64,000 bases of DNA, from contig NZ_BSKJ01000016.1 in assembly GCF_030159595.1 (NCBI RefSeq), forward strand, positions 1 to 64,000, given 5' to 3'. Shown in pieces: positions 51,682 to 59,848 of this stretch. Each line of letters begins with the position of its first letter. The first letter of the stretch is position 1. Source of the stretch: Pseudomonas putida (GTDB lineage Bacteria; Pseudomonadota; Gammaproteobacteria; Pseudomonadales; Pseudomonadaceae). A program made the position numbers and the translations under genes. The notes under the pieces were generated by a model. It was not told the origin of the DNA, did no database searches, and saw nothing but the letters and a program-made list of their open reading frames with translations.

Positions 51682-52026
51682 ATGTCCGATTTCATCACCG
51701 TCCTGCGCGAGACCTGCCCGACGCCGGTCGTGGACGCCACCAAGTGGAAGCGCATCGGCGGCGACCCGCACACCGTCAACCTCAATGCCTACCTGTCGGC
51801 CGACGGCAGCAAGATCATGGGCACCTGGATCTGCACCCCGGGCAAGTTCGAGGTCAACTATGAGAAGTGGGAGTTCTGCCACTTCCTCGATGGCTACTGC
51901 ATCATCACCCCGGAAGGCGAAGAGCCTAAGCACCTGAAGGCCGGTGACGTGTTCGTCATCGAACCGGGGATGAAAGGCACCTGGGAAGTGGTCGAGACCG
52001 TGCGCAAGTATTTCGTCTTCGCCTGA
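51682..52026 (+). CDS. Cupin-domain protein (DUF861/cupin_3)
   Basis: A 114-residue single-cupin protein. Motif pattern GTWICTPGKFEVNYEKWEFCHFLDGYCIITPEGEE then LKAGDVFVIEPGMKGTWEVVE follows the DUF861 (ureidoglycine aminohydrolase-like) group, with the usual EFCHFLDG in place of an HxH metal motif. Many homologues are in amino-acid or ureide catabolism; no such pathway is adjacent. Isolated gene, convergent with mmsB. Confidence 0.82.
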   Translation: MSDFITVLRETCPTPVVDATKWKRIGGDPHTVNLNAYLSADGSKIMGTWICTPGKFEVNYEKWEFCHFLDGYCIITPEGEEPKHLKAGDVFVIEPGMKGTWEVVETVRKYFVFA

Positions 52027-52027
52027 C

Positions 52028-52097
52028 AAAAAAATCGCGGGGCAGGCGCCCTTCCCTCTGGTGCGCAGTTACAGAGGGAAGGCCACCTGGCCCGCGA
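52028..52097 (-). terminator. Terminator of mmsAB
   Basis: TCGCGGG/CCCGCGA encloses CCTTCCCTCT/AGAGGGAAGG. A run of seven A on the plus strand (52028-52034) is the U-tract for minus-strand transcripts ending mmsB. Confidence 0.85.
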
Positions 52098-52115
52098 TGA
52101 AGTCCACCTCGCTCG

Positions 52116-53003
52116 TCAATCCTTCTTGCGATATCCCTCGACGATGGCCGAGAAGTCCTTGCCCCCCTCGCCGCGCAGGCTCATGGCCTGATACAGCTGC
52201 TGGGCCACGGCCCCCAGGATCACCGGTTGGTGTGCCTGGCGTGCCGCTTCGGTGGCCAGCCCCAGGTCCTTGAGCATCAGCTCGGCGCCAAAGCCACCCG
52301 TGTAGCCACGCGATGCCGGCGCCGTTTCGATAATGCCCGGCCACGGGTTGTAGGTGTCCGAACTCCAGCAACGCCCGGTCGAGCTGTTGATGATGCCGGC
52401 CAGCACCTTGGTGTCGATGCCCAGCGCGTTACCCAAGGCCATAGCCTCGGACACGCCGATCATGGAGATGCCCAGCAGCAGGTTGTTGCAGATCTTGGCG
52501 ATCTGCCCGGTGCCGACTTCACCGCAGTGCACGATGTTGCGCCCCATCTGCTCCAGCACCGGCTTGAGGGTGGCGAACAGCTCGGCGCTGGCACCAACCA
52601 TGAACGTCAGGGTGCCGGCTGCCGCGCCGCCAGTGCCACCGGACACCGGCGCGTCGCCCATGTCCACGCCCTTGGCCACTGCGGCCTTGGACACATCACG
52701 TGCGGTCTGCGGGTCGATGGTGCTGCAGTCCACGGTTGGCGTGCCGGGGCGAATGCCGGCCAACACGCCGTCTTCGTTCAGGTAAACGCTGCGCACATGG
52801 GCTGCAGCCGGCAACATGGTGATCACCAGCTCGCTGTTGGCCGCCGCGTCCTTGGGTGACGGGCTGATCTGCCCACCCAGCCCTGCCAGCTCGGCCAGCA
52901 CGGTTTTGTTCAGGTCGAACAGGTTCAGCTGATGCCCGGCCTTGATCAGGTTGCGGGCCATGGGCGCGCCCATGTTGCCCAGGCCGATGAATGCAATACG
53001 CAT
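52116..53003 (-). CDS. mmsB: 3-hydroxyisobutyrate dehydrogenase
   Basis: A 295-residue NAD-dependent dehydrogenase of valine degradation, oxidising 3-hydroxyisobutyrate to methylmalonate semialdehyde. FIGLGNMGAPMARNLIKAGH is the dinucleotide motif; DAPVSGGTGGAAAGTL is the substrate loop, GQIAKICNNLLLGISMIG carries the catalytic Lys, and KDLGLA lies near the C-terminus. It starts 9 bases after mmsA. Confidence 0.96.
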   Translation of the reverse strand: MRIAFIGLGNMGAPMARNLIKAGHQLNLFDLNKTVLAELAGLGGQISPSPKDAAANSELVITMLPAAAHVRSVYLNEDGVLAGIRPGTPTVDCSTIDPQTARDVSKAAVAKGVDMGDAPVSGGTGGAAAGTLTFMVGASAELFATLKPVLEQMGRNIVHCGEVGTGQIAKICNNLLLGISMIGVSEAMALGNALGIDTKVLAGIINSSTGRCWSSDTYNPWPGIIETAPASRGYTGGFGAELMLKDLGLATEAARQAHQPVILGAVAQQLYQAMSLRGEGGKDFSAIVEGYRKKD

Positions 53004-53012
53004 GACGTCTCC

Positions 53013-54539
53013 TTAGCGCAGACTGATGGTGGTGTTCACACCGTCATTGACACTGTCGTCATCGAACCAGCGGGCGGTGACGGTCTTGGTCTGAGTGTAG
53101 AACTGCACCACTTGCTTGCCGTACGGGCCGAGGTCGCCAAGCTTGGAGCCGCGCGAACCGGTGAAGCTGAAGTACGGCACCGGCACCGGGATCGGGATGT
53201 TGATGCCGACTTGGCCGATATCGATTTCGCTCTGGAACTTGCGCGCGGCCGCGCCGCTTTGGGTGAACAGGCCGGTGCCATTACCGAACGGGTTGGCATT
53301 GACCAAGGCAATAGCCTCGTCGAGCGTATCGACCTCCAGGGTCACCAGCACCGGGCCGAAGATTTCCTGGGTGTACACCTGCATGTCGGTCTTCACACCC
53401 GAGAACAGGGTTGGGCCAACGAAGTTGCCTTGCTCGTAACCCGGCACCTTGACGTCACGGCCGTCGAGTTCCAGCTTGGCGCCTTCCTTGATGCCACTTT
53501 CGATCAGGCCCAGCACACGCTCCTTGGCGCGCTTGGAAACCACCGGGCCAACATCGGTGCCAGGCTCACAACCGGCATTGACCTTGAGCTTGCTGGCCGC
53601 GTCCTTGATATCAGGCAGCCATTCGCGAGCCTTGCCTACCAGCACTGCCACCGAGGTAGCCATGCAGCGCTGGCCCGCCGCGCCGAAGGCGGCACCGACC
53701 AGGGCGTTGATGGTTTGTGTGCGGTTGGCGTCGGGCAGCACCACTGCGTGGTTCTTGGCGCCCATCATCGACTGCACGCGCTTGCCGTGCTGGCTGCCCA
53801 GGTTGTACACATGGGTGCCCACTTCGGTAGAGCCAACGAACGAAATGGCCTTGATGTCCTGGTGGGTGCAGATGGCATCTACCACTTGCTTGCCACCGTG
53901 CACTACGTTCAGCACGCCAGCCGGTACACCGGCTTCCAGCGCCAGCTCTACCAGCAGCATGGTCGACAGCGGGTCTTGTTCGGACGGCTTGAGCACGAAG
54001 GTGTTGCCGCAAACGATGGCCATGGGGAACATCCACAGCGGGATCATCGCCGGGAAGTTGAACGGGGTGATGCCGGCGCATACGCCGATAGGTTGGCGCA
54101 GGGTGTAGGTATCGACGCCGCCGGCGACGTTCTCGGCAAACTCGCCCATCTGCAACGTGCCGATGGACGCAGCGTGCTCGACCACTTCCAGGCCACGGAA
54201 GATATCGCCTTCGGCGTCGGCCAGGGTCTTGCCCTGCTCGGCACTGAGCACTTGGGCAATGCGTTTGGTGTGTTCGCGGATCAGGGCCTGCAGCTTGAGC
54301 ATGATGCGCATGCGTGCGCCGATCGGGGTGTCGCGCCAGGTCTTGAAGGCGCGGTGAGCAGCGGCCACGGCAGCGTCGACTTCTTCGACGGTGGCGAACG
54401 GGACACGTGCCAGCACTTCCTGGGTGGCCGGGTTGACGATGTCGCGCCATTCGGTGGTCTTCGACTCGACCCATTGGCCATCGATCAGCAGCTTCACCTG
54501 CTCGACCTTGGTCTGGTTTGGGGATTGCGGTGCGTTCAT
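53013..54539 (-). CDS. mmsA: Methylmalonate-semialdehyde dehydrogenase (CoA-acylating)
   Basis: A 508-residue aldehyde-dehydrogenase family enzyme converting methylmalonate semialdehyde to propionyl-CoA. GSTEVGTHVY (NAD site) and the nucleophile in AAGQRCMATSVAV are visible. Start ATG 54539 is decided by AAGGAG 7 bases upstream and the usual N-terminus; the open frame continues upstream but that region is antisense to the LysR gene. Operon mmsAB, with the regulator divergent. Confidence 0.96.
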   Translation of the reverse strand: MNAPQSPNQTKVEQVKLLIDGQWVESKTTEWRDIVNPATQEVLARVPFATVEEVDAAVAAAHRAFKTWRDTPIGARMRIMLKLQALIREHTKRIAQVLSAEQGKTLADAEGDIFRGLEVVEHAASIGTLQMGEFAENVAGGVDTYTLRQPIGVCAGITPFNFPAMIPLWMFPMAIVCGNTFVLKPSEQDPLSTMLLVELALEAGVPAGVLNVVHGGKQVVDAICTHQDIKAISFVGSTEVGTHVYNLGSQHGKRVQSMMGAKNHAVVLPDANRTQTINALVGAAFGAAGQRCMATSVAVLVGKAREWLPDIKDAASKLKVNAGCEPGTDVGPVVSKRAKERVLGLIESGIKEGAKLELDGRDVKVPGYEQGNFVGPTLFSGVKTDMQVYTQEIFGPVLVTLEVDTLDEAIALVNANPFGNGTGLFTQSGAAARKFQSEIDIGQVGINIPIPVPVPYFSFTGSRGSKLGDLGPYGKQVVQFYTQTKTVTARWFDDDSVNDGVNTTISLR

Positions 54540-54671
54540 CTGCGTTCTCCTTGGAATTATTGTCGGGACGAGATCGCCAGCGCCAAGCAAACGCAAGGTG
54601 GCGTCCTGAGGCTTGTTTCGAGTATAGATGTGCAAACATCCAACAAGAACGCACAAAAAAACCGGATCATC

Positions 54672-55622
54672 ATGCAAAAAGACCTCACATCCCTGAGCGC
54701 CCTCAACTGGGACGACCTGAAGTTTTTCCTCGAAGTGGCCCGCACCCGCAAGGCCAGCAGTGCCGCCAAACGCCTGAGCGTGGACTACACCACGGTGTCG
54801 CGGCGCATCAGCTCGCTGGAGGGGGCGCTGGGTACCTTGCTGTTCGAGAAGTCGCGGACCAACGGCTTTGTGCTGACCGCCGAAGGCCAACGCTTGCTGG
54901 GGTATGCCGAGTCGATCGAAAGCACGCTGCACATGGCCTGCGAGCAGGTGTCCGGGTCGGGGGTGGCGCTGTCGGGGCATGTACGCATGGGTTGCACCGA
55001 AGGCTTTGGCAGCTTCTTCATTACCCCGCAGCTGAGCCACTTCGTTGATGCCTACCCGGCGATTTCGGTGGATATACTGCCGCTGCCACACTTCATCAGC
55101 CTGTCCAAGCGTGAGGCGGACATTGTCATCGCGCTGGAGCGACCGGAGCATGGGCCTTATGTGTGCTGCAAGCTGTGTGATTACCGCTTGCGGCTGTATG
55201 CGACCCAGGATTACCTGGACAGCCACACACCGATTCGTCAGGTGGCGGACTTGGCTAGACATCCTTTCATCAGTTATGTGGATGACCTGGCGTTCAGTTC
55301 AGAGCTGTTGTACCTCGCCAACCTGATCCCTGGCGCCACTGCGCATCTACGCAGTACCAGCGTGATTGCGCAGTACACAGCGGCGTTGCAGGGGCGTGGG
55401 CTGGCGATACTGCCGTGTTTCCTGGCTGCGCAGGACCCGCGGTTGGTGACTGTGCTGCCTGAGGAGATCGAGGTGACGCGGCAGTTCTGGATGTATTGCC
55501 GGGAGGATTTGAGGAAGTTGAAGCGCATTACCTTGTTGTGGGATTACATCCGCGGGGTGACGGAGGCAAATGCGCCGTTGCTGATGGGTGAAATTCGCGA
55601 GATGCGGTTTGCTCAGGTGTAG
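54672..55622 (+). CDS. mmsR: LysR-family regulator of mmsAB
   Basis: A 316-residue LTTR with HTH LKFFLEVARTRKASSAAKRL then SVDYTTVSRRISSLEGALG, and a conventional effector domain (HVRMGCTEGFGSFFITPQL). Divergent from mmsA, so almost certainly its regulator, responding to valine or its breakdown products. The name follows P. putida usage; P. aeruginosa MmsR is an unrelated AraC-family protein. It is the last gene of ordinary chromosome before the island. Confidence 0.88.
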   Translation: MQKDLTSLSALNWDDLKFFLEVARTRKASSAAKRLSVDYTTVSRRISSLEGALGTLLFEKSRTNGFVLTAEGQRLLGYAESIESTLHMACEQVSGSGVALSGHVRMGCTEGFGSFFITPQLSHFVDAYPAISVDILPLPHFISLSKREADIVIALERPEHGPYVCCKLCDYRLRLYATQDYLDSHTPIRQVADLARHPFISYVDDLAFSSELLYLANLIPGATAHLRSTSVIAQYTAALQGRGLAILPCFLAAQDPRLVTVLPEEIEVTRQFWMYCREDLRKLKRITLLWDYIRGVTEANAPLLMGEIREMRFAQV

Positions 55623-55679
55623 ATCGACAAGGAGTAAGGGAGCTTCATCCTACCTACCGCAAGGGGCTGAAAGCAACGA

Positions 55680-55739
55680 CTTGTAACACCACTTGTGACA
55701 GAGGTTGTGACACCACTTGTGACACCCATTGTCCCGTGG
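55680..55739. repeat. Tandem 12-bp repeats at the left end of the genomic island
   Basis: Four contiguous dodecamers: ACTTGTAACACC, ACTTGTGACAGA, GGTTGTGACACC, ACTTGTGACACC (55680-55727), then a partial fifth (CATTGTCCCGTG). The same unit recurs in the integrase gene start at the other end. Confidence 0.75.
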
Positions 55740-55854
55740 AGGGTTGCCGAATGAGAGTGGTCGAAAGGGAAGCGATACCTTGGAGGTAAAGAAAAGGCTT
55801 CATTGACAAAAAGATTCAGGTGCTTCGCCCATTAGCCTTGACGATGGATAGCTT

Positions 55855-55881
55855 TTGACAGTGATAGCCTCATGCTACTAT
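55855..55881 (+). promoter_or_regulatory. Sigma-70-like promoter of the SHOCT gene
   Basis: TTGACA (55855-55860), 15 bases, then TGC-TACTAT (extended -10, TACTAT at 55876-55881). Confidence 0.5.
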
Positions 55882-55917
55882 CTGCATTCCACTGTAGGCT
55901 ATAGAAGCCAAGGAGAG

Positions 55918-56295
55918 ATGATCTTGGGATTCATGATTATTGTTTTTTGGTTAGTGTTGTCCGCTGGGGTAGGTATGCTGGCAAGCTCGAAGGGGCGTAG
56001 CTTTTGGGGTTTTACTCTACTGTCCGTCATTACCTCGCCTTTACTCGGGCTGATTATCGTTCTGATCGTGAGTGACTTGAATAAGGAGTCTGCACGGGAA
56101 GCTCAGGTAGCAGCCGAAAATGAACGTCACTTAGAGTCGATCAAAGCTATTGCTCGCTCCAATACCGTAGCAGCACCATCTCAAGAAAATGTTTCTGTAG
56201 CGGATGAACTTGAAAAGCTTGCAGCCCTGAAAGAGCGAGGAATTTTGACTGACGAGGAATTTGCGACTCAGAAGAAACAATTGCTCCAAGGGTAG
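55918..56295 (+). CDS. SHOCT-domain membrane protein
   Basis: About 125 residues: two hydrophobic helices (ILGFMIIVFWLVLSAGVGML and FTLLSVITSPLLGLIIVLIV), a charged helical linker and a C-terminal SHOCT motif (ELEKLAALKERGILTDEEFA followed by TQKKQLL). SHOCT domains are small helical oligomerisation modules. AAGGAGAG sits immediately before ATG 55918; TTG 55924 would have better spacing, so the exact start is open. First gene in the island; composition is lower in GC than the core genes. Confidence 0.75.
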   Translation: MILGFMIIVFWLVLSAGVGMLASSKGRSFWGFTLLSVITSPLLGLIIVLIVSDLNKESAREAQVAAENERHLESIKAIARSNTVAAPSQENVSVADELEKLAALKERGILTDEEFATQKKQLLQG

Positions 56296-56334
56296 TTACG
56301 GAAGTAAATTTTTCCTGCCATTCTGTATTGTAGT

Positions 56335-56399
56335 GAGCAGGATGAAGTTAAGAGGACTTTTGAGATACTCCAAAAAGCAAGAGGACTCTTAACCTGCTC
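56335..56399. repeat. Interrupted inverted repeat in 56296-56735
   Basis: GAGCAGG (56335-56341) and TTAAGAG (56348-56354) pair with CTCTTAACCTGCTC (56386-56399), leaving a 6-base bulge. The rest of the 440-bp gap has no convincing gene, but CGCCCCG/CGGGGCG (56623-56629/56653-56659) forms another stem. Confidence 0.5.
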
Positions 56400-56704
56400 G
56401 CGGCACGAAGTATCTGATCAGTTTTTATGGTCGGATGTTAGTTTGCAGAAAAAACCATTTCCCCTCAGTTTCAGAATTGGATTCCAAATCAAACCGTGCG
56501 CGCTCTGTACTCAAAATCCCTGCTATACAGCACCACTGCTTGACTGCAAGCCACGGGCCAAGGTGGGGTGGGTCAATGTTCTATGAAATCCCTGATAAAC
56601 TATTGGCGACCACATACGACAACGCCCCGCAAAGCTCCAATTAGGCTCAATACGGGGCGACTGGTATGCAAGTCATGCACGGGGGTTATGTACTGGTGTA
56701 GGGC

Positions 56705-56727
56705 GCTCTCAGATCGAAGCTGAGAGC
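56705..56727. terminator. Hairpin just past the resolvase stop
   Basis: GCTCTCAG-ATCGAAG-CTGAGAGC, 8 perfect pairs, 9 bases beyond the resolvase stop. No U-tract, so a terminator role is tentative. Confidence 0.5.
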
Positions 56728-56735
56728 CTTGTGCC

Positions 56736-57281
56736 TTATGCTGATTTCATTGCCCGCTGTACCGTGCTAAGGCTTACGCCAAGGTCCGCAGCAACTTTAC
56801 GGAAGGATGCACCTTCCTGACCCATAGCATCAAGTATTGCTTGGTCATCAACCTTTTTCACACGACCTCTGTAAACACCCTTGGCTTTCGCTTTCGCTAT
56901 GCCTTCTCGTTGACGTTCCTTGATGATGGCTCGTTCAAACTCAGCGACAGCGCCCATCATGCTCAGCATAAGTTCCTGTGTAGGGTTCACCTCAGATGTG
57001 AACAGCAGTTGTTCTTTGTGGAAGTGAACGCACACGCCCGCTATGCGTAGATCGGTAACTAGCGTCAGCAGGTCAGCCAGTGAGCGCGCAAGACGGTCAA
57101 TCGAATGAACATGGATTGTGTCACCGTCGCGTACATAGTCCAGCATCTCGGACAATGCAGGACGGTTTGTCGTCGCACCGCTCACCTTGTCAGTGAATGT
57201 ACGATCTACAACTATTCCATCAAGCTGACGGTCGGTGTTCTGGTCTTCACTGCTGACCCGGATGTAAGCAACGTGTGCCAT
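56736..57281 (-). CDS. Serine recombinase (resolvase/invertase family)
   Basis: A 181-residue small serine recombinase. Catalytic Ser lies in VAYIRVSSEDQNTDRQL; the DRLARSLADLL and ELMLSMMGAVAEFERAIIKE RQREGIA segments are the conserved E-helix region. The C-terminal HTH is GASFRKVAADLGVSLSTVQR. ATG 57281 is used. Possible roles: multimer resolution or inversion for the island, or a remnant of a Tn3-like transposon. No transposase gene is adjacent, and res-like subsites were not identified. Confidence 0.9.
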   Translation of the reverse strand: MAHVAYIRVSSEDQNTDRQLDGIVVDRTFTDKVSGATTNRPALSEMLDYVRDGDTIHVHSIDRLARSLADLLTLVTDLRIAGVCVHFHKEQLLFTSEVNPTQELMLSMMGAVAEFERAIIKERQREGIAKAKAKGVYRGRVKKVDDQAILDAMGQEGASFRKVAADLGVSLSTVQRAMKSA

Positions 57282-57489
57282 GTCTGCCTGCCTGTATTCA
57301 ATAGCCTCTAGATGCAGCAAGTATGGTCGTATTCATAACCAAAATCAACCCTAATAAATACGGCAGTGGCAGGGTTTGTGTATTCAGCGATCTGTAGTCC
57401 CAAGGGTGTACCCTAATGATACGAACACGCGGCGTTCATACAGTGCAGACCGGCTTGCCGACGATGAACTTCTTTGACGATGTGGCGCC

Positions 57490-57750
57490 CCACCGGCTAG
57501 CTGACACCGGGCACTGATACCGGGTGCTGACTCATTGGCAAATTCCCAATGTTCGAAAATGAGATTAGTGAAAAATCGAAATGACCTCCGACGAAATCTG
57601 CACACCGGGTGTGACGACATCTGTACAAAGGGGTGTAGCGGCATTTGTGGTGAGAACTTAGGAAGAATGGTTTGGGGTTAAGCTTCAGCAAGCCGAATGC
57701 GGATTCAATCTGAACACGAAAGCCAGAGAAAAAACGCACTCTGCTCGTAA
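57490..57750. repeat. Degenerate tandem repeats and transposase-like fragment (IS remnant)
   Basis: TGACACCGGGCAC and TGATACCGGGTGC (about 57500-57526) are followed by units of about 23 bp, GACGAAATCTGCACACC... and GACGACATCTGTACAAA... (57590-57636), with a partial third. Multiple short repeats inside an IS end occur in IS21-like elements. Minus-strand sequence at about 57660-57740 translates to RVRFFSGFRVQIESAFGLLK, resembling a DDE-transposase tail. Probably a decayed insertion sequence. Confidence 0.4.
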
Positions 57751-57756
57751 ATTGGT

Positions 57757-58560
57757 TCACGGTTGTTGCGACGATACTATTTTGTAACACAGGGCATCGC
57801 CAAGCTTGAGAGGGTTTCGCTGCAATACAGAATCAATGCCAACCCCCTTAAAGTGCTCAAGTACCATATTAGCAGAATTATGGCACTGCTTAATCATGCT
57901 GTTAGCATAAGTGGCAGACCTATCAGAGGCATATATAAATCGTAACTTTTGCGGAAGGTGGTGATTCCCGTAATACGGTTCCCTTCCTGCATTAATATCA
58001 ATATGCTTTCCAAGCTCGCTGTCAACTATCATCCCAATCCGACAGCTCTGTAGAAACCACGGGGCAATACTTTGAGAAATAGCGAGGTGCCAGCCTATAG
58101 GTTCATTCTTTTCCTCATGATTGGGATTCAAAATTAAAAATGTAGCATGATGCTGAAAAGGTAGATCAGCAACGACCGACTTCAAATGATCTTTTACCAC
58201 ATAGATACAACAAGCACTGACCTTGTACCCTTTGTACACCGTATCCAGAGTATTCGTATCTACGGCCATAAGATAATCAAAGCGTTGCTGCACTTCCTCA
58301 AAATTAGTGAGCGACAGAGAGAAGTCGTCTGCGGGAGCGGAATAGAGGACTTTGTCGTCTTTAGCCTCCCGCTTATGGGTGATCTGACGCCTGATGGTGG
58401 AAGGGTCTATCTCAAGAATATTGAGCTTTCCCGTTACCGAGTCCTTCTGCAGTGTTAACGATGACACCTTCTCGGTTGCATGACCATAAACCCACTCCTC
58501 GCGGGGAATGGTAACTTCACCATGCTTCTGCCTCCTCCCCTTCTTGTCCTTTTTCTCCAT
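57757..58560 (-). CDS. Unknown island protein (possible RNase H-like fold)
   Basis: A 267-residue soluble protein I do not recognise. A basic N-terminus (EKKDKKGRRQKHG) leads into a core with alternating predicted strands and acidic residues: FDYLMAVDTNTL, VSACCIYVV, GMIVDSELGKHID, LRFIYASDRSAT, then helix SMIKQCHNSANMVLEHFKG. Spaced Asp residues at strand ends loosely recall RNase H-like or DUF3800-type proteins, but this is weak. Divergent from another unknown gene over 115 bp, which suggests a two-gene cassette. Defence or element maintenance is possible (inference). Confidence 0.6.
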   Translation of the reverse strand: MEKKDKKGRRQKHGEVTIPREEWVYGHATEKVSSLTLQKDSVTGKLNILEIDPSTIRRQITHKREAKDDKVLYSAPADDFSLSLTNFEEVQQRFDYLMAVDTNTLDTVYKGYKVSACCIYVVKDHLKSVVADLPFQHHATFLILNPNHEEKNEPIGWHLAISQSIAPWFLQSCRIGMIVDSELGKHIDINAGREPYYGNHHLPQKLRFIYASDRSATYANSMIKQCHNSANMVLEHFKGVGIDSVLQRNPLKLGDALCYKIVSSQQP

Positions 58561-58675
58561 CTAAACATGCCCTCAGCAGGATAAATTTTTAGCATCGATA
58601 CTCAGATATCACCCGATGGTATAGACTAAGCAACGATCATTGTCTACATCTTCCATACGATAAGAGTGTCTCACC

Positions 58676-59320
58676 ATGGCCTACATCCTGATTGACATCG
58701 GTAAGCAACCGGAAGAGCCTCTGAATGTCTCATTGCTCCTCCCGCTACCGGCGGATACGCCTTATGGCAATTTCCAGTTGAAGTGGATGGATATTATTTC
58801 TAGACTGAATGAAGCCAATCGGCAAATAATCACAAGCTATGAGACGTGGTGCGCTGCAAGGACCGGAAGTATTGAAGATAGCATGAAAGATGTTTTCAAT
58901 ATGCATCGGTTTTCTACAGAGTACGCAGTGACCGGGATGCGAAGGGTGGCCGATGAACTTGTAGCACTTGTTTGGTGTATGCATCAGCTGCGGGATGGGG
59001 GTGAGATTCCGTCAAGAGTCAAAGTTGATACTATCGGGCTCGTATTCAAACACAAATACTATGGTCCAGATGATCTATTTGAGCGACACCTTGATTTGAT
59101 TAAGTTGTTAAATGACCTATCCAATACCTTTAAGCACTCTTTCATTCAGTCAGATTTAGCAAGGATAGGTGAAAACGAACCGCTGGTTCTGGCATTAAAC
59201 CTTGAGCGAGCCGACTTGGACAACAAGCCGCTATTTTATGCGGTAAGGGTGTCAGAGTTTGTCTCAGGCTACACCCGTTTCTTTCACGACTGTAGAGAAT
59301 GGCTTCGCACCTTACTATGA
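58676..59320 (+). CDS. Unknown island protein, mostly helical
   Basis: A 214-residue soluble protein with no recognised domain. Predicted all-helical core: WMDIISRLNEANRQIITSYE, EYAVTGMRRVADELVALVWC, RHLDLIKLLNDLSNTFKHSF. Conserved-looking polar spots are the FKHKYYGPDD and FKHSFIQSD motifs. It has no signal peptide or membrane segment. Divergent from the preceding unknown gene and immediately upstream of the structured non-coding region on the same strand, so one transcript could carry both. Confidence 0.65.
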   Translation: MAYILIDIGKQPEEPLNVSLLLPLPADTPYGNFQLKWMDIISRLNEANRQIITSYETWCAARTGSIEDSMKDVFNMHRFSTEYAVTGMRRVADELVALVWCMHQLRDGGEIPSRVKVDTIGLVFKHKYYGPDDLFERHLDLIKLLNDLSNTFKHSFIQSDLARIGENEPLVLALNLERADLDNKPLFYAVRVSEFVSGYTRFFHDCREWLRTLL

Positions 59321-59359
59321 ATGTATTAGATGGTAGTTGAATTGGGAATTACTTACATA

Positions 59360-59832
59360 AAATGGTTGTCGTTCACTCTGCTCTTTTTCCGATTTTACTC
59401 ACAACCATTTCAGTGTGAATACACACTGGGTACTGATTCTCAAAGAGCGTAAACCTTCGGTTTCCTTGGCGATCACTGATTGACAATCAGAAAATTATCA
59501 CTCTCATACATCCAGTGATCGCAGGTGAGCCGAAGGCGAATGCTTTTAGGGTAAAGGACAGACAGTCCGACCCGCCCTTGATCTTTATTATCTTGAGTAT
59601 TATATTCTGAGCCAAGCTCAGGATTGGTTATTCAAGATGTCATTACTATCCTGTGCATAGCACAGGCATTACACGCTCTTAGGTTTTGAAGGGAGCTTGT
59701 CCCTTCTCCTTTCAACTTCTCTAGTGACCTACCCAAGGCTTCACCTTGAAGAAAGCCTACCCTGTGGACAACCTCCACAGAAGAACAGCCCCCTTATTAA
59801 TCGTCGTCCGAGCCGTCCGACTCTTAATAAGG
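59360..59832 (+). ncRNA. Candidate large structured RNA between convergent island genes
   Basis: About 475 bp without a gene but dense in perfect helices: 59360-59369/59401-59410; 59411-59417/59422-59428; 59454-59460/59530-59536; 59469-59478/59513-59522; 59556-59559/59565-59568 inside 59549-59552/59570-59573; 59590-59596/59632-59638 around 59607-59612/59616-59621; 59650-59656/59660-59666; 59688-59694/59700-59706; 59736-59741/59753-59758; 59762-59768/59774-59780; 59792-59800/59824-59832. AAGAGCGT (59443-59450) pairs with ACGCTCTT (59673-59680) and TGGGTA (59427-59432) with TACCCA (59730-59735), nesting the inner arms into junctions. In two arms extra pairs appear only as G-U on the plus strand. 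No promoter is certain. It could instead be a DNA structure such as an origin. Confidence 0.55.
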
Positions 59833-59848
59833 TCAACATGACGGGACG

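Noticed and set aside
52932..54671. Very long open frame on the plus strand continuous with the mmsR-type gene
   Set aside because: It is antisense to mmsA and mmsB; only the part from ATG 54672 has LysR homology. GC-rich codon structure creates such frames.
54540..55262. Upstream extension of the mmsA frame giving a 749-residue product
   Set aside because: The extension is antisense to the LysR gene, while AAGGAG and the normal MmsA N-terminus fix the start at 54539.
55615..55730. 38-codon minus-strand frame (MGVTSGVTT...) at the island's left end
   Set aside because: It arises from the 12-bp repeats and ends inside the LysR gene; no evidence of expression. Kept only as a hint of an integrase remnant.
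55680..55739. Tandem repeats considered as a CRISPR array
   Set aside because: Units are contiguous 12-mers without spacers and there are no cas genes.
59321..59848. tRNA cluster, tmRNA, RNase P RNA or group II intron in the structured gap
   Set aside because: No T-loop GGTTCGA, CCA end, RNase P core or domain V sequence could be found.
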